NCBI GenBank assembly: GCA_036346255.1
Contig: CM070628.1
Span: forward strand, 27,791,840-27,855,839
From: Ampelocalamus luodianensis
Lineage: Eukaryota > Streptophyta > Magnoliopsida > Poales > Poaceae
DNA length: 64,000 nt
Reading direction: 5' to 3'
The notes under the pieces were generated by a model that was given only the letters and a program-made list of their open reading frames with translations, had not been told where the DNA came from and did not search any database. The translations under genes were made by a program, and so were the position numbers. Each line of letters opens with the position of its first letter. The stretch's first letter is position 1. Of the stretch, positions 11,171-21,489 are shown one piece after another.

Positions 11171-11824
11171 GAGAATAGCTACCAGTCAAGCATACAAATG
11201 TCACCTACCGAGGCATTGTATGGTAGAGCTTGTAGGACACCATTGAATTGATCTGAATCCAGGGAGAGACCATTCTATGGTCCGAACTTGGTACAAGAAT
11301 TTGAAGAGCGAGTTCGCCTGATCCGGGAACGACTTCGGGCGGCACAATCTCATCAGAAGTCGTATGCCGACCGTCGTCGACGTGAGTTAAATTTTGAGGT
11401 GAACGATCATGTTTACCTTAAAGTCACACCGATGAAAGTATCACATCGCTTTAAAGTCAAGAGCAAGTTAGCACCCCGATATATCAGACCATTCCGAGTT
11501 TTAGATAAGCAAGGATCTATGGCTTGTTAGTTGAAGCTTCCACCATCACTTTCGGATGTACACAGTGTCTTTCATGTATCCCAACTAAAAAAGTGCCTCC
11601 GCGTTCCAACCAAAGCAACCGAATTAGATGACCTCGATTTGCAACCCAATCTTTCTTATCGCGCGCACCTGATTCGCATTCTCGAAGAAAAGGAGCGCAA
11701 GACGAGAAATTGCAACATTAAAATCTTGAAAATTCAGTAGAGCAACCATATTAAAGATGAATCAACTTGGGAGCGCAAATACCGGATGCGAACCACTGAT
11801 CCTAATCTTTTTCCTTCTTCTTAA
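11171..11824 (+). pseudogene. Ty3/gypsy chromovirus integrase tail and chromodomain, 5'-truncated
   Basis: The translation starts at the SPTEALYGRACRTPL motif that follows the integrase core in gypsy elements. It continues through the basic linker (SYADRRRREL), a GPY/F-type module (LAPRYIRPFRV), the FHVSQLKKCL segment, and a chromodomain-like end with STWERKYRMR. The catalytic D,D-35-E core, RT, protease and gag are missing. In-frame stops occur after the RTPLN motif, after the GPY/F module (11528-11530) and before the chromodomain end (11738-11740), so it is dead. The polypurine tract and LTR that follow show it is the 3' end of a real element. The 5' break may be a deletion. Confidence 0.8.
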
Positions 11825-12016
11825 ACTGTCTTTGAATCAAGAAAGGAAAGGTTAAACAAAGCAATGGAAAGAAAAATAAAATAGAAACCACTTGTAACCT
11901 TGTTAGGACATCTTACTGTCTTTGAAGGAAATCAAGACAACAGATATTGTACTTTCTTCTAGAACCTTTCTGTCCAATTTTCGATGTACTGAGATCTCGG
12001 GGTTGAGATCTTTTGT

Positions 12017-12029
12017 AAGGGGGGAGGTT
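12017..12029 (+). other. Polypurine tract of the chromovirus fragment
   Basis: AAGGGGGGAGG lies directly before the LTR start TGTCACATCCCC at 12030. It would prime plus-strand DNA synthesis in the reverse-transcription cycle (family knowledge). Confidence 0.8.
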
Positions 12030-13297
12030 TGTCACATCCCCATTTTAATAAATAGAATTAGTATGCATCTCATGAGCATGCATTGTGTTTTTAAAACATT
12101 TGCATCATTTATTGCACTTGGAAAATCTTGATCAAAGTTTGAACCTACACTTCAAATTTAAACTCCAAAATAAAACAAAAATAAAAACATGTGATCATCA
12201 TCTAGGAATAATCTATTCAAATCTTATAATATTTATCATGAATTAATATAAAAATTTAAATTTTTGGGACTCAATTCAACCCACACAAAATTCAAACTCA
12301 ATTCAATAACCTACTTTAGGTTTGAATTTAAACTGAGCAAATAAATCTTGAAAAGTGGATTAGGTTCTTGAAAAGTGGATTTTATCCAAGCACTAGACTA
12401 TCCCAGAAACCTCTCTGATTAATTTCAGGATTTTAGGATTTTATTTGCTATTTTATCTAGCCCAGTCAAAGTGGGAATGTTTGAATTTAGAAACAGTCAA
12501 ACCTTTTGGCCTGATCGGACCGACCGTTGTTTCGGACCAGTCCGAACGAACTGACCTGAGCCTTTTGACTCGATCGAACCACCTAGCTACTCCTGTCGCA
12601 CCGCACCCATTTGCTACCGCTGACGAGGTGGACCCTAGGAGTCTTTGGCCGTTCTTCTTCGACGCCATATCCATTTTGGCTAATGCCAACTCTTACCTTG
12701 CTTTGTAGTTCTCGGACCATCTTCATGCCATCCTCAGTTCTAGAGCATGCTCTAAAAGCCAACCCCGAGCCATCTTCAACTCTGGTGAGTGTTGTCCTAA
12801 ATCTTGCACGTAACATCGTGTCATTTAGCATGACACTGAAAACCCCTCATCTTATTTGGGCCTTACACGACAAGAACTCGTGAATTTGGAGATTTGTCCA
12901 TTTCCAGCCGAAGAACAACTCTTCGTCTCCCACTTCGATCTGGTAATACATTCTTCAATTACTTGCTACTAGAGCATTCTTTTTTAGGTCATTAAGCATT
13001 GCCGGCCATTCTCTTTCTTTGGTTTCCACCAGAACGACCTCTCCACATGAACCGCGAGCGCCGCCGTGGACCTTCTTCGTTGCCGGCCCAGCTCCGAGCT
13101 TCCCCGAGCACCCACTTCGCTCAGGTAGCTCCTTAGACCTTGTAGACACTCGAGCACCCACTGTTTTGGACATTGTGGAGCTTTATCGCTGCATGCATGT
13201 TTGGCCGTAGCATTAGCGCTGCCCTTCTAAAGCTAGCCGCCGGTGTAGACCTCCTCAGCCATCATGACCACCCCCAATAGGCACTACTACAAAAAAC

Positions 13298-13575
13298 CTC
13301 ATCACAGACGGTTCAGAACCGTCATCACAGACGGTTTCCAACCGTCTGTGTAAAAGTACGTCTGTGATAACAGCGTTATCACGAGCGGTTTTGAGCCGTG
13401 CGCGATTAAAGCTATCATCGACGGTTCGAACAAGAGCCGTCAGAAAAGCAAGTATCACAGACGGTTGAACAAGAACCGCTCGCGATAATCAATTATCACG
13501 AGCGGTTCTTGTTCCGAACCGTCTGTGATACCTGTTTTCACAGACGGTTCTTGTTCCGAACCGTCTATGACAGCT
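13298..13575. repeat. CACTA subterminal array, left
   Basis: Repeated and inverted ATCACAGACGGTT / AACCGTCTGTGAT variants occur, including GAGCGG-core variants. They pair into short hairpins. Confidence 0.8.
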
Positions 13576-14222
13576 TTTTTTATTGCAAAAAAAAAAATTG
13601 CCATTTTTCATGGATACACTCATACACATACACTGCCATTTCCGAAGCCTCCCAAACATGGATTCATTGATACACATACATGGATTCCCAACTCCTAAGC
13701 CTCCCAATAAATTTCTTAAGCCATGGATTCATGGATACACGCATACACTCGATATATACAAGTACCAACAGAAGTAGAATCTGGAGGAGAATCTAACAGA
13801 AATCTGGATATGAATCTAACACAAGTACCACAAACTCATACATACAAATCTGGATCTGAATCTAATAGAACCTCATATACAAAAGTACCAACAGAACCTC
13901 ATATACCAGAGACATCGAGTCGGAGGAGGAGGACTGGAGGAGCTCGGCGTCGGCGTCAGGGGAGGACTAGAGGAGGTCAGCGTTGGTGTTGACGTCGACT
14001 CTCAGATGTTGGGGAGGAAGACCACGTCGAAGGTTGGGGACTGCGGGAGCAAGGGAGGACCGGAGCCTGGAGGTGTAGCGGGGGCCCAGGGAGCTGCGGG
14101 AGGACCAAAGGAGCAGCTACCAGCCGGAGCTCGGAGGAGGACTGCCGGAGCAAGGGAGGACCGAGCCCAGAGGAGGATCGGGACTGCGGGAGTGCGAGAC
14201 TGAGCGCCCAGAGGAGGTCGGC
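13576..14222. other. CACTA interior: TGGATTCATGGATACAC-like repeats and GGAG-rich segment
   Basis: 13600-13750 has several imperfect ATGGATTCAT / ATACACATACA repeats. 13750-13915 repeats AGAATCTGGA... and AAGTACCA...CTCATA units. 13920-14215 is GGAG-rich and, on the minus strand, is open as a Pro/Ser/Leu-rich frame behind the TATA module at 14223. I recognise no protein family. Confidence 0.4.
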
Positions 14223-14258
14223 CATAATATATAAGGACATATTTTGCCTCCCGCGCAC
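14223..14258 (-). promoter_or_regulatory. Promoter-like module shared between CACTA elements
   Basis: On the minus strand GTGCGCGGGAGGCAAAAT (14258-14241) is followed by TTATATATTAT. The same module, with the same order and similar spacing, occurs on the plus strand at 44991-45035 in the CACTA element 44661-46037. Its position just inside the subterminal repeats and before a pyrimidine-rich leader suggests it starts the internal transcript. Confidence 0.55.
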
Positions 14259-14284
14259 GCGTTCAAAAATTTTAAATTCCCGCC

Positions 14285-14455
14285 CTGCGAATCACAGACG
14301 GTTTCATACAAAAACCGTCAGTGATGACAAATCATAGACGATTCATATCACGAACCGTCTGTGATAAGTAACTCATCACAGACGGTTCTTAATACGAACC
14401 GTCTGTGATAAGTGCCTAATCACAGACGGCTGGTATTAAGAGCCGTTTATGATTT
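14285..14455. repeat. CACTA subterminal array, inner right
   Basis: Four hairpin pairs of ATCACAGACGGTT / AACCGTCTGTGAT type lie between the promoter-like module and the minisatellite. Confidence 0.75.
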
Positions 14456-14915
14456 AGATTTTACCATGGCTTCAAATTTTCCTTACTCTATGATTTTACC
14501 ATGGCTTCAAATTACTCTATGATTTTACCATGGCTTCAAATTTTCCTTACTCTATGATTTTACCATGGCTTCAAATTTTCCTTACTTTATGATTTTACCA
14601 TGGCTTCAAATTTTCCTTACTCTATGATTTTACCATAGCTTCAAATTTTCCTTACTCTATGATTTTACCATGGCTTGGAATTTTCCTTACTCTCTGATTT
14701 TACCATGGCTTAGAATTTTCCTTACTCTAAGCCATGGTAAAATCACCATCACTTCGAATTTTCCTTACTCTAAGCCATGGTAAACTGATTTTACCATGGC
14801 TTAGAATTTTCCTTACTCTAAGCCATGGTAAAATCACCATCACTTGGAATTTTCCTTACTCTAAGCCATGGTAAAACCATGGTAAAATCAAAATTCTAAG
14901 CCATGGTAAAATCAA
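14456..14915. repeat. Palindromic minisatellite in the CACTA element
   Basis: About eight head-to-tail units of about 36 bases share GATTTTACCATGGCTT followed by ...TTTTCCTTACTC. From 14720 on, inverted units (AAGCCATGGTAAAATC) alternate with direct ones. The core TTTTACCATGGTAAAA-type half-sites are self-complementary around the NcoI-like CCATGG. Confidence 0.85.
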
Positions 14916-14919
14916 AATC

Positions 14920-15280
14920 ACAGACGGTTGTTAATCCCAACCGTCTGTGATGAGGTACTTATCACTGACGGTTGGTATCATGAACCGTCTGTGAAGTATC
15001 ATGGACGGTTCTTTACACTAACCGTCTGTGATGAGGTGTCCTCATCACGCACGGCTCCTTCTACCAACCGTCTATGATACTTCACGCACGATTGGTAGAA
15101 GGAGCCGTCGTGATGAGGCACTATCACGCAGCGGTTCTTATTATGAACCGTCTGTGAAGTATCACAGACAGTTGGTAATAAGAACCGTCTGTGATGATGC
15201 ATTATCACAGACGGTTCCAAAGGGAACCGTCTGTATAAGTTCAATACAGACGGCTCCTTTGGAACCGTTTGTGATGAGGC
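14920..15280. repeat. CACTA subterminal array, right end
   Basis: ATCACAGACGGTT-type motifs in direct and inverted order run up to 28 bases before the terminus at 15308. This side mirrors 9481-9650 of the first CACTA element, including a shared AACCGTCTGTATAAGTTCAA stretch. Confidence 0.8.
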
Positions 15281-16340
15281 GTCCAGTATGACATGTTTTG
15301 TAGTAGTGAGGTGTGCAATACTGTTGTGGACTCGTACATGCTTTCAGTCGGCGTCAGCGTAGCGCATAGCACCGGCGAGCCACTGGGCAAGCACACGGAC
15401 GGAAAATCCAGTTATAGTACGCCGACAGGGACTGTAGCATGGCAATTAGGCATAATGATGATGATGATTAGCATTTAATTGTTGTCTTAGCCGCGTTAAT
15501 GTGTCGCTTACATGTGGACCCTCGAACAGAAAACGAGAGGTTTAACTAGTATCCTACAGAGTATGACATGTGGGCCTAGGCACTAGTGCGTTGCGCACTG
15601 TGCATGTGCACCGGTGGACTTAGTTCATATAACTCAGTCTATGACGGGCGGGTCCCGCTTGTCATTACGGGTTTAATCCAAAGTTTAAAAGAAAAATGTA
15701 CTATTCTTTAGACCCCCACCAGTCAGCGTTTGTGGCTAGTGCAGTGCATGGTAGAAAAAAGTCTATAATGCTTAAGTAAATCCGGAAATCAATTATTTGC
15801 ACACTAAAAATTTGAATAACTTCAAAATTGCTTAACTAAATCATTTTAACTCCAAATTTAGTGAAACCAATTTGGTTATTTTTCATTTTAACTGAACTTT
15901 ATTTTAAAATAGGTTTCAAACATGTCTATATCCCAGAAAATATAGTTTTTGGAAGGTGATCCAAAACTGAGTTATTTTTTAACTAGAAAATGCTATTAAC
16001 TTTGAAAATTCATAACTAATTCATATGAACTCCAAATGAGTTGAACCAAGTTATTTTGATCTTATAATTTTATTATCTATCCTTGTATCCACCACTGCTC
16101 TACAAAATTTCACTAAATAATTAAATTTGGATGAATAGTGCCATATTGCTATTTATTTAGATTTTCCAGGAATCCGATTTCAAACTACTATAACTCTCCA
16201 TACTAAATCCAAATGGAATAATTCTTTCACCTGTATTCATCTAAAATGATGAAATAGCCACTGTAGAAAATTCATACATTTTTTAGAAATTTGAATTTTA
16301 TGATATTTCTTGGTGTTTATCGATGTCTTTAATTCTTTAG

Positions 16341-16403
16341 AGGCCGAAGCTATTGACGTAGACTCCTTTGCCACCGAGAGCGAACAACTTGACTTCCAGC
16401 AAG
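16341..16403 (+). other. E1 acidic exon candidate, LTR family A'
   Basis: It is preceded by the acceptor AATTCTTTAG. After a two-base overhang it reads EAEAIDVDSF...DFQQ, 63 nt long, and ends at a GC-type donor G|GCAAG (16404). Length and phase are identical to E1 in the gypsy LTR (27385-27447) and in solo LTR B (18015-18077), although the sequences differ. The donor itself is the target site of solo LTR B. Confidence 0.5.
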
Positions 16404-16639
16404 GCAAGTGTAACACCCTGGTTTTTTGAGCCTTTTTGAAAATTTCAAAATAAAACGAACCATTTGGTTTTATCGAAGTCTAAAAGCTTAATTTAAGATT
16501 CTGGAATGGTTTCCAATTGATTAACTCGAACTTCAACTAAAATTCCCTGTTGGTTTGTTGGGTTTGTGGGGGAGTGATGGAGCTCTGGTGTTCTCTCCCC
16601 TTCTGTGTTTGTTTTGTTTTCCCTTCGGCCTTCCTCTTT

Positions 16640-17560
16640 GGTTTAGACCTCCTCAGGTCTAGACCTCCTCTGTGTCTCCTCTCCGGTTTAGATCTCCCCA
16701 GGTCTAGACCTCCCTTGTGTTTGGACCTCTTCTTTGTCCAGACCTCTCCGCGGTTCTGACCTCCCTTTTAGGTCACAACCACCCTCGAGCTATTCTAAGC
16801 TCGGGTTTGTGTTTCAAATATCCTTTGATCTCATCTCAACCGTTGAGATATCCTTTGATCTCATCGTGACCATCAGGACCTCCTTTGGTTCTATCCTGAC
16901 TGTTAGGACCTCCTTGGACCTCCTTCCTTGAACCTCCTCCGTTGGATCCTTTCCCCTTTGGATCTCCTCCGTTAAAACTCTCCCTTGTTTGGACCTCCCC
17001 TTGAGTCTAGACCTCCTCTATCCCTTCGCGTGGTCCGATCTAGTGCGTGCCTTCCCCTCTCAAGGACCGTTAGATCTTGCTTAGATGGCCCAATCAAAAG
17101 GAGGCGTTCGGATGGTCCGAACGTTCCCTAGCATTGTGGTGCATCCGATTGAGTTTGGGCAACCCGATGTAAGTGAGCGTTAGCGCGGTCCGAACGTTCC
17201 TATCTCCTTGGACCACCCAATCAAAATTGGACGGCTCTGTTTTGCCGCGCCTTTTCCCTTTGTCTTTTGGACCTCCTCCTCCTCGCGACCTCTGGTCTTT
17301 TTGCAAGGACCACCCTCTTTGCTCAAGACCACCCCTTGTGGTCACGACCTCTGGTCTTTTTGCAAAAACCACCCTCTTTGGTCAAGACCTTCCCTTGTGG
17401 TCATGACCTCTAGTCTTTTTACAAAGACCACCCTCTTTGGTCAAGACCACTCCTTGTGGTCAAGACCTCATGTCTTTTGCAAAGACCATCCTGGTGGGTC
17501 AGGACCTCCCTTGACCTCTGCGGGATCCCCACAGGACCTCCGCAGGACCTCCCACCTGAG
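16640..17560 (+). repeat. GACCTCC-rich repeat block in U3 of LTR B
   Basis: Dozens of copies of (A)GACCTCC / GACCACC occur, including 50-60-base units containing CTTTTTGCAAAGACCACC and CTTGTGGTCA between 17270 and 17500. A related block in inverse orientation is at 62240-62900 in a different LTR. Confidence 0.85.
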
Positions 17561-17783
17561 CTTTGACTGGTCACATCTATCAATCCTACTGACCTTATCC
17601 TTCCTTTGACAATACCACGGACACCATAGAAGTCTTCGTGCATTTAATGCCAGTTGTGTCGTATTAAATGCTATCACTTATGCGGCACTCATTCCTTCTC
17701 TTGTCATCTCCTTTACTTGCTCCCATCTCCTTCTTCACCTACCCTTGAACATGTATGCCTTTGAAACTCCCAACAGCCCTGGC

Positions 17784-17790
17784 TATATAT
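17784..17790 (+). promoter_or_regulatory. TATA box of LTR B
   Basis: TATATAT (context GGCTATATATGC) is followed by a CT-rich leader. It is only about 230 bases upstream of E1, with no ATG between them. Confidence 0.55.
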
Positions 17791-18014
17791 GCTTGGGCAG
17801 CTCTCTCTTCACCTTCTTCCTCATTTCAGCTCTCTCGCTCCCTCCCAGCTAGCTCTTTGGACCTCCCTCCAAAGCTTTGGACCTCCCTCGACCAGCTCCT
17901 TGGACCTTCTCCAAACCATCGAAGTTCTTTTGTTGGATATAGTTGGTGTTTTCTTTGGAGTTCTTTTGGTCTTTACTTGAGCTTTGTTTGAGTTGGTTTT
18001 GTTCTCTTGTGTAG

Positions 18015-18077
18015 ATTGCGATGACACCGAGGAGCCCGAGTTCTTTGAGGAGGAAGACACACAAGCTTTCGAGCAAG
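18015..18077 (+). other. E1 acidic exon candidate, LTR B (best preserved)
   Basis: The acceptor CTTGTGTAG precedes it. With a two-base overhang it reads DDTEEPEFFEEEDTQAFEQ (after an initial Cys codon) and ends G|GCAAGT at 18078, a perfect match to the AG|GCAAGT consensus of plant GC-AG introns. Length is 63 (2 + 20 codons + 1). An alternative frame beginning ATG at 18021 is also open but is closed in the homologous exons of families A' and C, so the acidic frame is preferred. The leader has no ATG in the acidic frame. Confidence 0.55.
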
Positions 18078-19050
18078 GCAAGTCATACCCTTGATCATAT
18101 TGACACCCAGTACTTCAACTTATGTACTTCTATTTCAAGCTAAGTACTACATGCATATTTTACTTAGTACTTCAATACCAGTTTTTAAATTAATGGTTAG
18201 ACCTAATTCCTTCGTATGGCCAATGTTGACATTACAACCGAATTTATTGTCGTCATAGTTAAAATTTGGTTAGTGCAATAGTATGACTAGGACCTTTTGA
18301 AAAGTAATGCTTAGTCATGCTTAGACCAAAATCTTGATTTGGGAAGTTAACTGCCAAAAGACCAATATTTGTCTCAAATGTTTTAACCGTGACATTGGGT
18401 TTTCATGGAAAAATCTGTAATTGTTTTCAAAAACAAACAATGGAAAAAGGGTTTGGACTTGGGTGAACTGGTTGTGTGGTTGGTGCAAGTCTATGCACGG
18501 GGCGTGTCATTTCTATGGCTGATACCCAAAGGTTTTGTGGTTGTCGCCCAAGTCAGTTAAGGACTGGCCTTCGAGCGTTCCTTTGCTATGCCCCATCGTG
18601 CAACCACAAGTCTTGTATGGGCAGAACCTGGCTGAATAATTTGCAATGTCTCACCATGGTTGTCTCATTTGGTTGAGTGGGTGGTCCTTCATGACCTTCT
18701 TGTTTACATTCCCACCTGGCGCAAAAGGGGGCCTGAACCCTCCTGCGGGTGGTCAGCCCAATGGGGGTGAAACCTTAGCGAGGGGGGACTGTGTTGAGAA
18801 GGAGCATTGTAAAGGCTTTGTGATAACCTTTTAGTCGCACACCTTCAGAAGTGTGTGTGCGAATAGTATAAATTAGTTATCTCTTATGGGTAAAGCTGTA
18901 CACCTCTGCAGAGTGTAAATCTATTCGAATAGCCGTGTCCGCGGTTATGGACATGCTAGCAAAGCCACTCTAAGTTAGATTTTGGTTTTGTGTTTTCAAA
19001 TGCCTTTGTTAACTAGTTTTTGGATCTCTATCCAAATGGGTTTTGGGTGG

Positions 19051-19106
19051 GGAGCCCTGGCGGTTAGCCTGGTGATAGGAGGCCCTGGCGGTTAGCCTGG
19101 TGATAG
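19051..19106 (+). repeat. 28-bp tandem duplication
   Basis: Two adjacent near-identical units share CCCTGGCGGTTAGCCTGG, inside the candidate intron of LTR B. Confidence 0.9.
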
Positions 19107-19345
19107 GAGGTTATCCTTCACCCTTTTATTCTTGTTATCAACCAATCAAAACTGTGTTAGAAAATAAATTTTATGTATGGTTTAGTCTGCTTTAGAACTT
19201 ATTACTTGTTTTTAGAAGGAAACACGGTTTTATGCAAGTAAACCATATAAGCTCTCCCTATCCTTGCATGCATGAATCTGTTATTTGACAAGTGTGACTT
19301 GCAAGCACAGTTGTTATGCTCACTCTTGCTTTGTTGCAAAAGCAG

Positions 19346-19389
19346 GTAAAGAGATCTATGCTGAGGACCAAGAGGTCCTGGACGACTAG
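19346..19389 (+). other. E2 acidic terminal exon candidate, LTR B
   Basis: The acceptor TTGCAAAAGCAG precedes it. After a two-base overhang it reads KEIYAEDQEVLDD and stops at TAG. The phase exactly complements E1 (1 + 2 bases), giving a predicted acidic peptide tail of about 35 residues. The conserved CCGATTGCCTGTGG follows the stop, as in families A' and C. Confidence 0.5.
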
Positions 19390-19619
19390 GCTACTCCCTC
19401 CAGCCGATTGCCTGTGGTGTATCGGGTGGACTTGTCATTTTGCCTTCGCTGTGTAAAGTTGTTTTTGCTAGCTTGTAAGCCAATCTTGTAATCAACTCTT
19501 TTGTTGGTAATAAAGTCTGTGTTGATGTATGTTACCACTTGTACTTACTGTGTGAGCTAGCCATTGATTCTTGAGATTAGTTCGGATCACAGGAAATTTA
19601 GGACTTTTCGAAGTCCAAC

Positions 19620-19850
19620 GACCTCCTCGAGATTGGTCTCTCGACATCCCTCAAGTCAAGTCGTGGCATTTGGGGAGGTCCTGGGTCTCGATACCTCCTC
19701 GGGTCAGGTCCCCAGACCTCTAGGTGGTCCTGCTGGACCTCCTGGGTGGTCCTGGAGGTCCTCTAGGGTGATCCTGCTAGACCTCCTGGGAGGTCCTGGT
19801 GGACCTTTTGGGAGCTCCTGGAGGGTCTCTCGGGTAACCCCTGGTTGGGT
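19620..19850 (+). repeat. Second GACCTCC / GGAGGTCCT block, near the 3' end of LTR B
   Basis: Short imperfect units such as GACCTCCTGGGTGGTCCTG and GGAGGTCCTCTAG repeat about ten times before the LTR terminus. Confidence 0.8.
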
Positions 19851-21131
19851 CCCCACAGCAAGCATCATCTGAATTTTCTTTTTGCATCATATTGATCCCA
19901 GTTTTAATAAGCTAGTGTTTAAAATACAATGATATTGCTTGCATGCTATTTTTGGTATATCGATATGTTGTGAATTAGTTAGTATGTCCTATACTTGTTG
20001 GATATCCTTGATAATTCCTTTATAAATATGCTTAAGATTAGATGCTTGTGTTGATATGAGGATTGTGTGTTGAATCCTTATCCATTGCGGGTCTAAAAAA
20101 CGCATTAGATCAATTGACGTGATTAGCTCGTCACTTGCGGGAGACACATAATTTTGCTTATCTTTATTTTTATCCAGATCTTCGTATCTGATTCTTAAGT
20201 TAAAATTTGGTTATTTCAAATGGTTTTTGGGTCTGGACAAGTGGTTGGTAGTGTGGGTGCTGTTATGCACGAGATTGGGGTATCGTGGTTGTCTTATCCG
20301 GACCATTAAGGACCGAGCAATGGGCTGTCATTCCAAGTAACGATCGTGCTATCACTCGTGGGATATGGGTACCGTTCGGTTAAGTAAGGGGAAAGTTTTA
20401 TTTTGTTAAGTTCCAGGTGGTGTGAGAACACTTGTGTTTGATCATTTATCCGTAGAAGCCGATGTAATTTTCTATACTGTGCATGGGAGCACCATTTTTT
20501 CATTATTTACATTGCATCAGTGTTTTTTGATACAACTTGTGAGCCCGCTTAGCAAGCGCTATCCGTAGCTGGTACTAGGTATGGGGATCATCTCACAAGG
20601 GGGACTTATCTCAATAGGATTGTCTTGCTAAACAATACCGAATTTCGATTTCCCCGGTAGGCATACATAAGGAAGTGTGTCATTATTCGGAGGCTTACGG
20701 GCTAATTGAGTCATGTGGGTAAAGTAGTACATCTCTGCAAAGTTTATCTATTCGAATAGTCGTGTCCACAGTTATGGACAACACTTGGCTTGGGAGACGT
20801 CGTCGTTAGACTTGTAACTAAAAGTTGACATGGTTATAACTTGGTTTCAGCATGAATGGGATATTCATGCATCTTAGATTCTCAAAGTGGGTAGCCACTC
20901 TGATATTAATTGATCTATATAGTTATCTATATCTTGTGAACTCTTTTTCTTAAGCAATGGTTTGCAAAATGACTTTTAAAAACTAGATGGTCTAGAGATG
21001 TAAGTTGTTGCGTTTTTTGCAAAACTAAACCACTAAATACCATCCTTTAGAATAACCTCTGGCATAAATACTTTAAATTTGTGTAAGACTTGCGAGTACA
21101 TTTGTACTTAACCCGATTGCTACAAATTCAG

Positions 21132-21193
21132 GTGAGGAAGACTTCGAGCCCGATGTGCTCGTTAGCGCCAATTTAGGCGATGCTGACGAGTAG
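21132..21193 (+). other. E2 acidic terminal exon candidate, LTR family A'
   Basis: It follows TACAAATTCAG. A two-base overhang is followed by EEDFEPDVLVSANLGDADE and TAG; 62 nt = 2 + 20 codons. CCCAGTCGGTTGCC follows the stop. Its E1 partner is at 16341-16403, separated today by the inserted solo LTR. Confidence 0.5.
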
Positions 21194-21360
21194 TGTTGTT
21201 ATTTAACTCCCAGTCGGTTGCCATGGGTTATGAGCATGTTGGTCGCTGATCCTGGGAGCCAACATGGTCTTATGCTCACTATTTTTTAATTCCATTTTAA
21301 CTCATTAAGTGTGGATTTGGACTGTTTAGAGAACTAATCATCATGTAGTACTTGCAGAGG

Positions 21361-21489
21361 AGCAATACGCATGATCACCGGAGCTCTAGATTCAGTCAAG
21401 CCTTCTCAGTTAGATGGAGTTAACTTAGAATTCATTTACTTGAGACCCAGAGTTATCTCCATAAGACTAGGAAGGCCTCGATCTTGCAA
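21361..21489. other. Junction between LTR A' and copia element
   Basis: No feature can be supported. The expected copia 5' LTR (compare TGTTAAACAACTAGG at 40622) and primer-binding site are absent, so the copia element is 5'-truncated or was inserted incompletely. Confidence 0.5.

Larger units (their letters stand above)
13282..15308. mobile_element. Complete non-autonomous CACTA element (2,027 bp)
   Basis: Termini are CACTACTACAAAAAA (13282) and TTTTGTAGTAGTG (ends 15308). It is flanked by the 3-bp duplication AGG (13279-13281 and 15309-15311), the hallmark of CACTA transposition. Subterminal ATCACAGACGGTT-type arrays lie at 13298-13575, 14285-14455 and 14920-15280. The interior holds TATA plus short frames, a GC-rich GGAGGACxGGAG segment (13920-14215) and a palindromic minisatellite. 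No transposase is encoded, so it would need proteins from an autonomous relative. Confidence 0.92.
16409..19857 (+). mobile_element. Solo LTR, family B (3,449 bp), TSD GCAAG
   Basis: It begins TGTAACACCC (16409) and ends ...GGGTCCCCACA (19857). It is flanked by GCAAG at 16404-16408 and 19858-19862. Target duplication with no internal region means a solo LTR formed by LTR-LTR recombination. U3 (16640-17560) is rich in GACCTCC repeats; a TATA box is at 17784-17790; E1 is at 18015-18077, the palindrome CTATTCGAATAG at 18921-18932, E2 at 19346-19389. A candidate poly(A) signal AATAAA lies near 19508. A second GACCTCC block precedes the right terminus. Confidence 0.9.
12030..21360 (+). mobile_element. 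3' LTR of the truncated chromovirus (family A'), split by two later insertions
   Basis: It starts TGTCACATCCCC right after the PPT. The LTR pieces are 12030-13281, 15312-16408 and 19863-about 21360. Removing the CACTA element (13282-15308) and the solo LTR (16409-19857) restores continuity, as shown by their target duplications. Landmarks: donor-like GGTGAGTG at 12784; E1 16341-16403; CTATTCGAATAG at 20748-20759; E2 21132-21193. Its exact right end is not determined; sequence resembling the distal parts of other LTRs fades near 21360. 12030-12420 is AT-rich U3; 12480-13260 carries inverted GGACCG/CGGTCC-type motifs. Confidence 0.7.

Noticed and set aside
18021..18077. ATG-initiated basic frame overlapping E1 of LTR B
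   Set aside because: It is open here but the same frame is closed by stops in E1 of families A' and C, so the acidic frame is the conserved one; it remains a possible alternative for LTR B alone.
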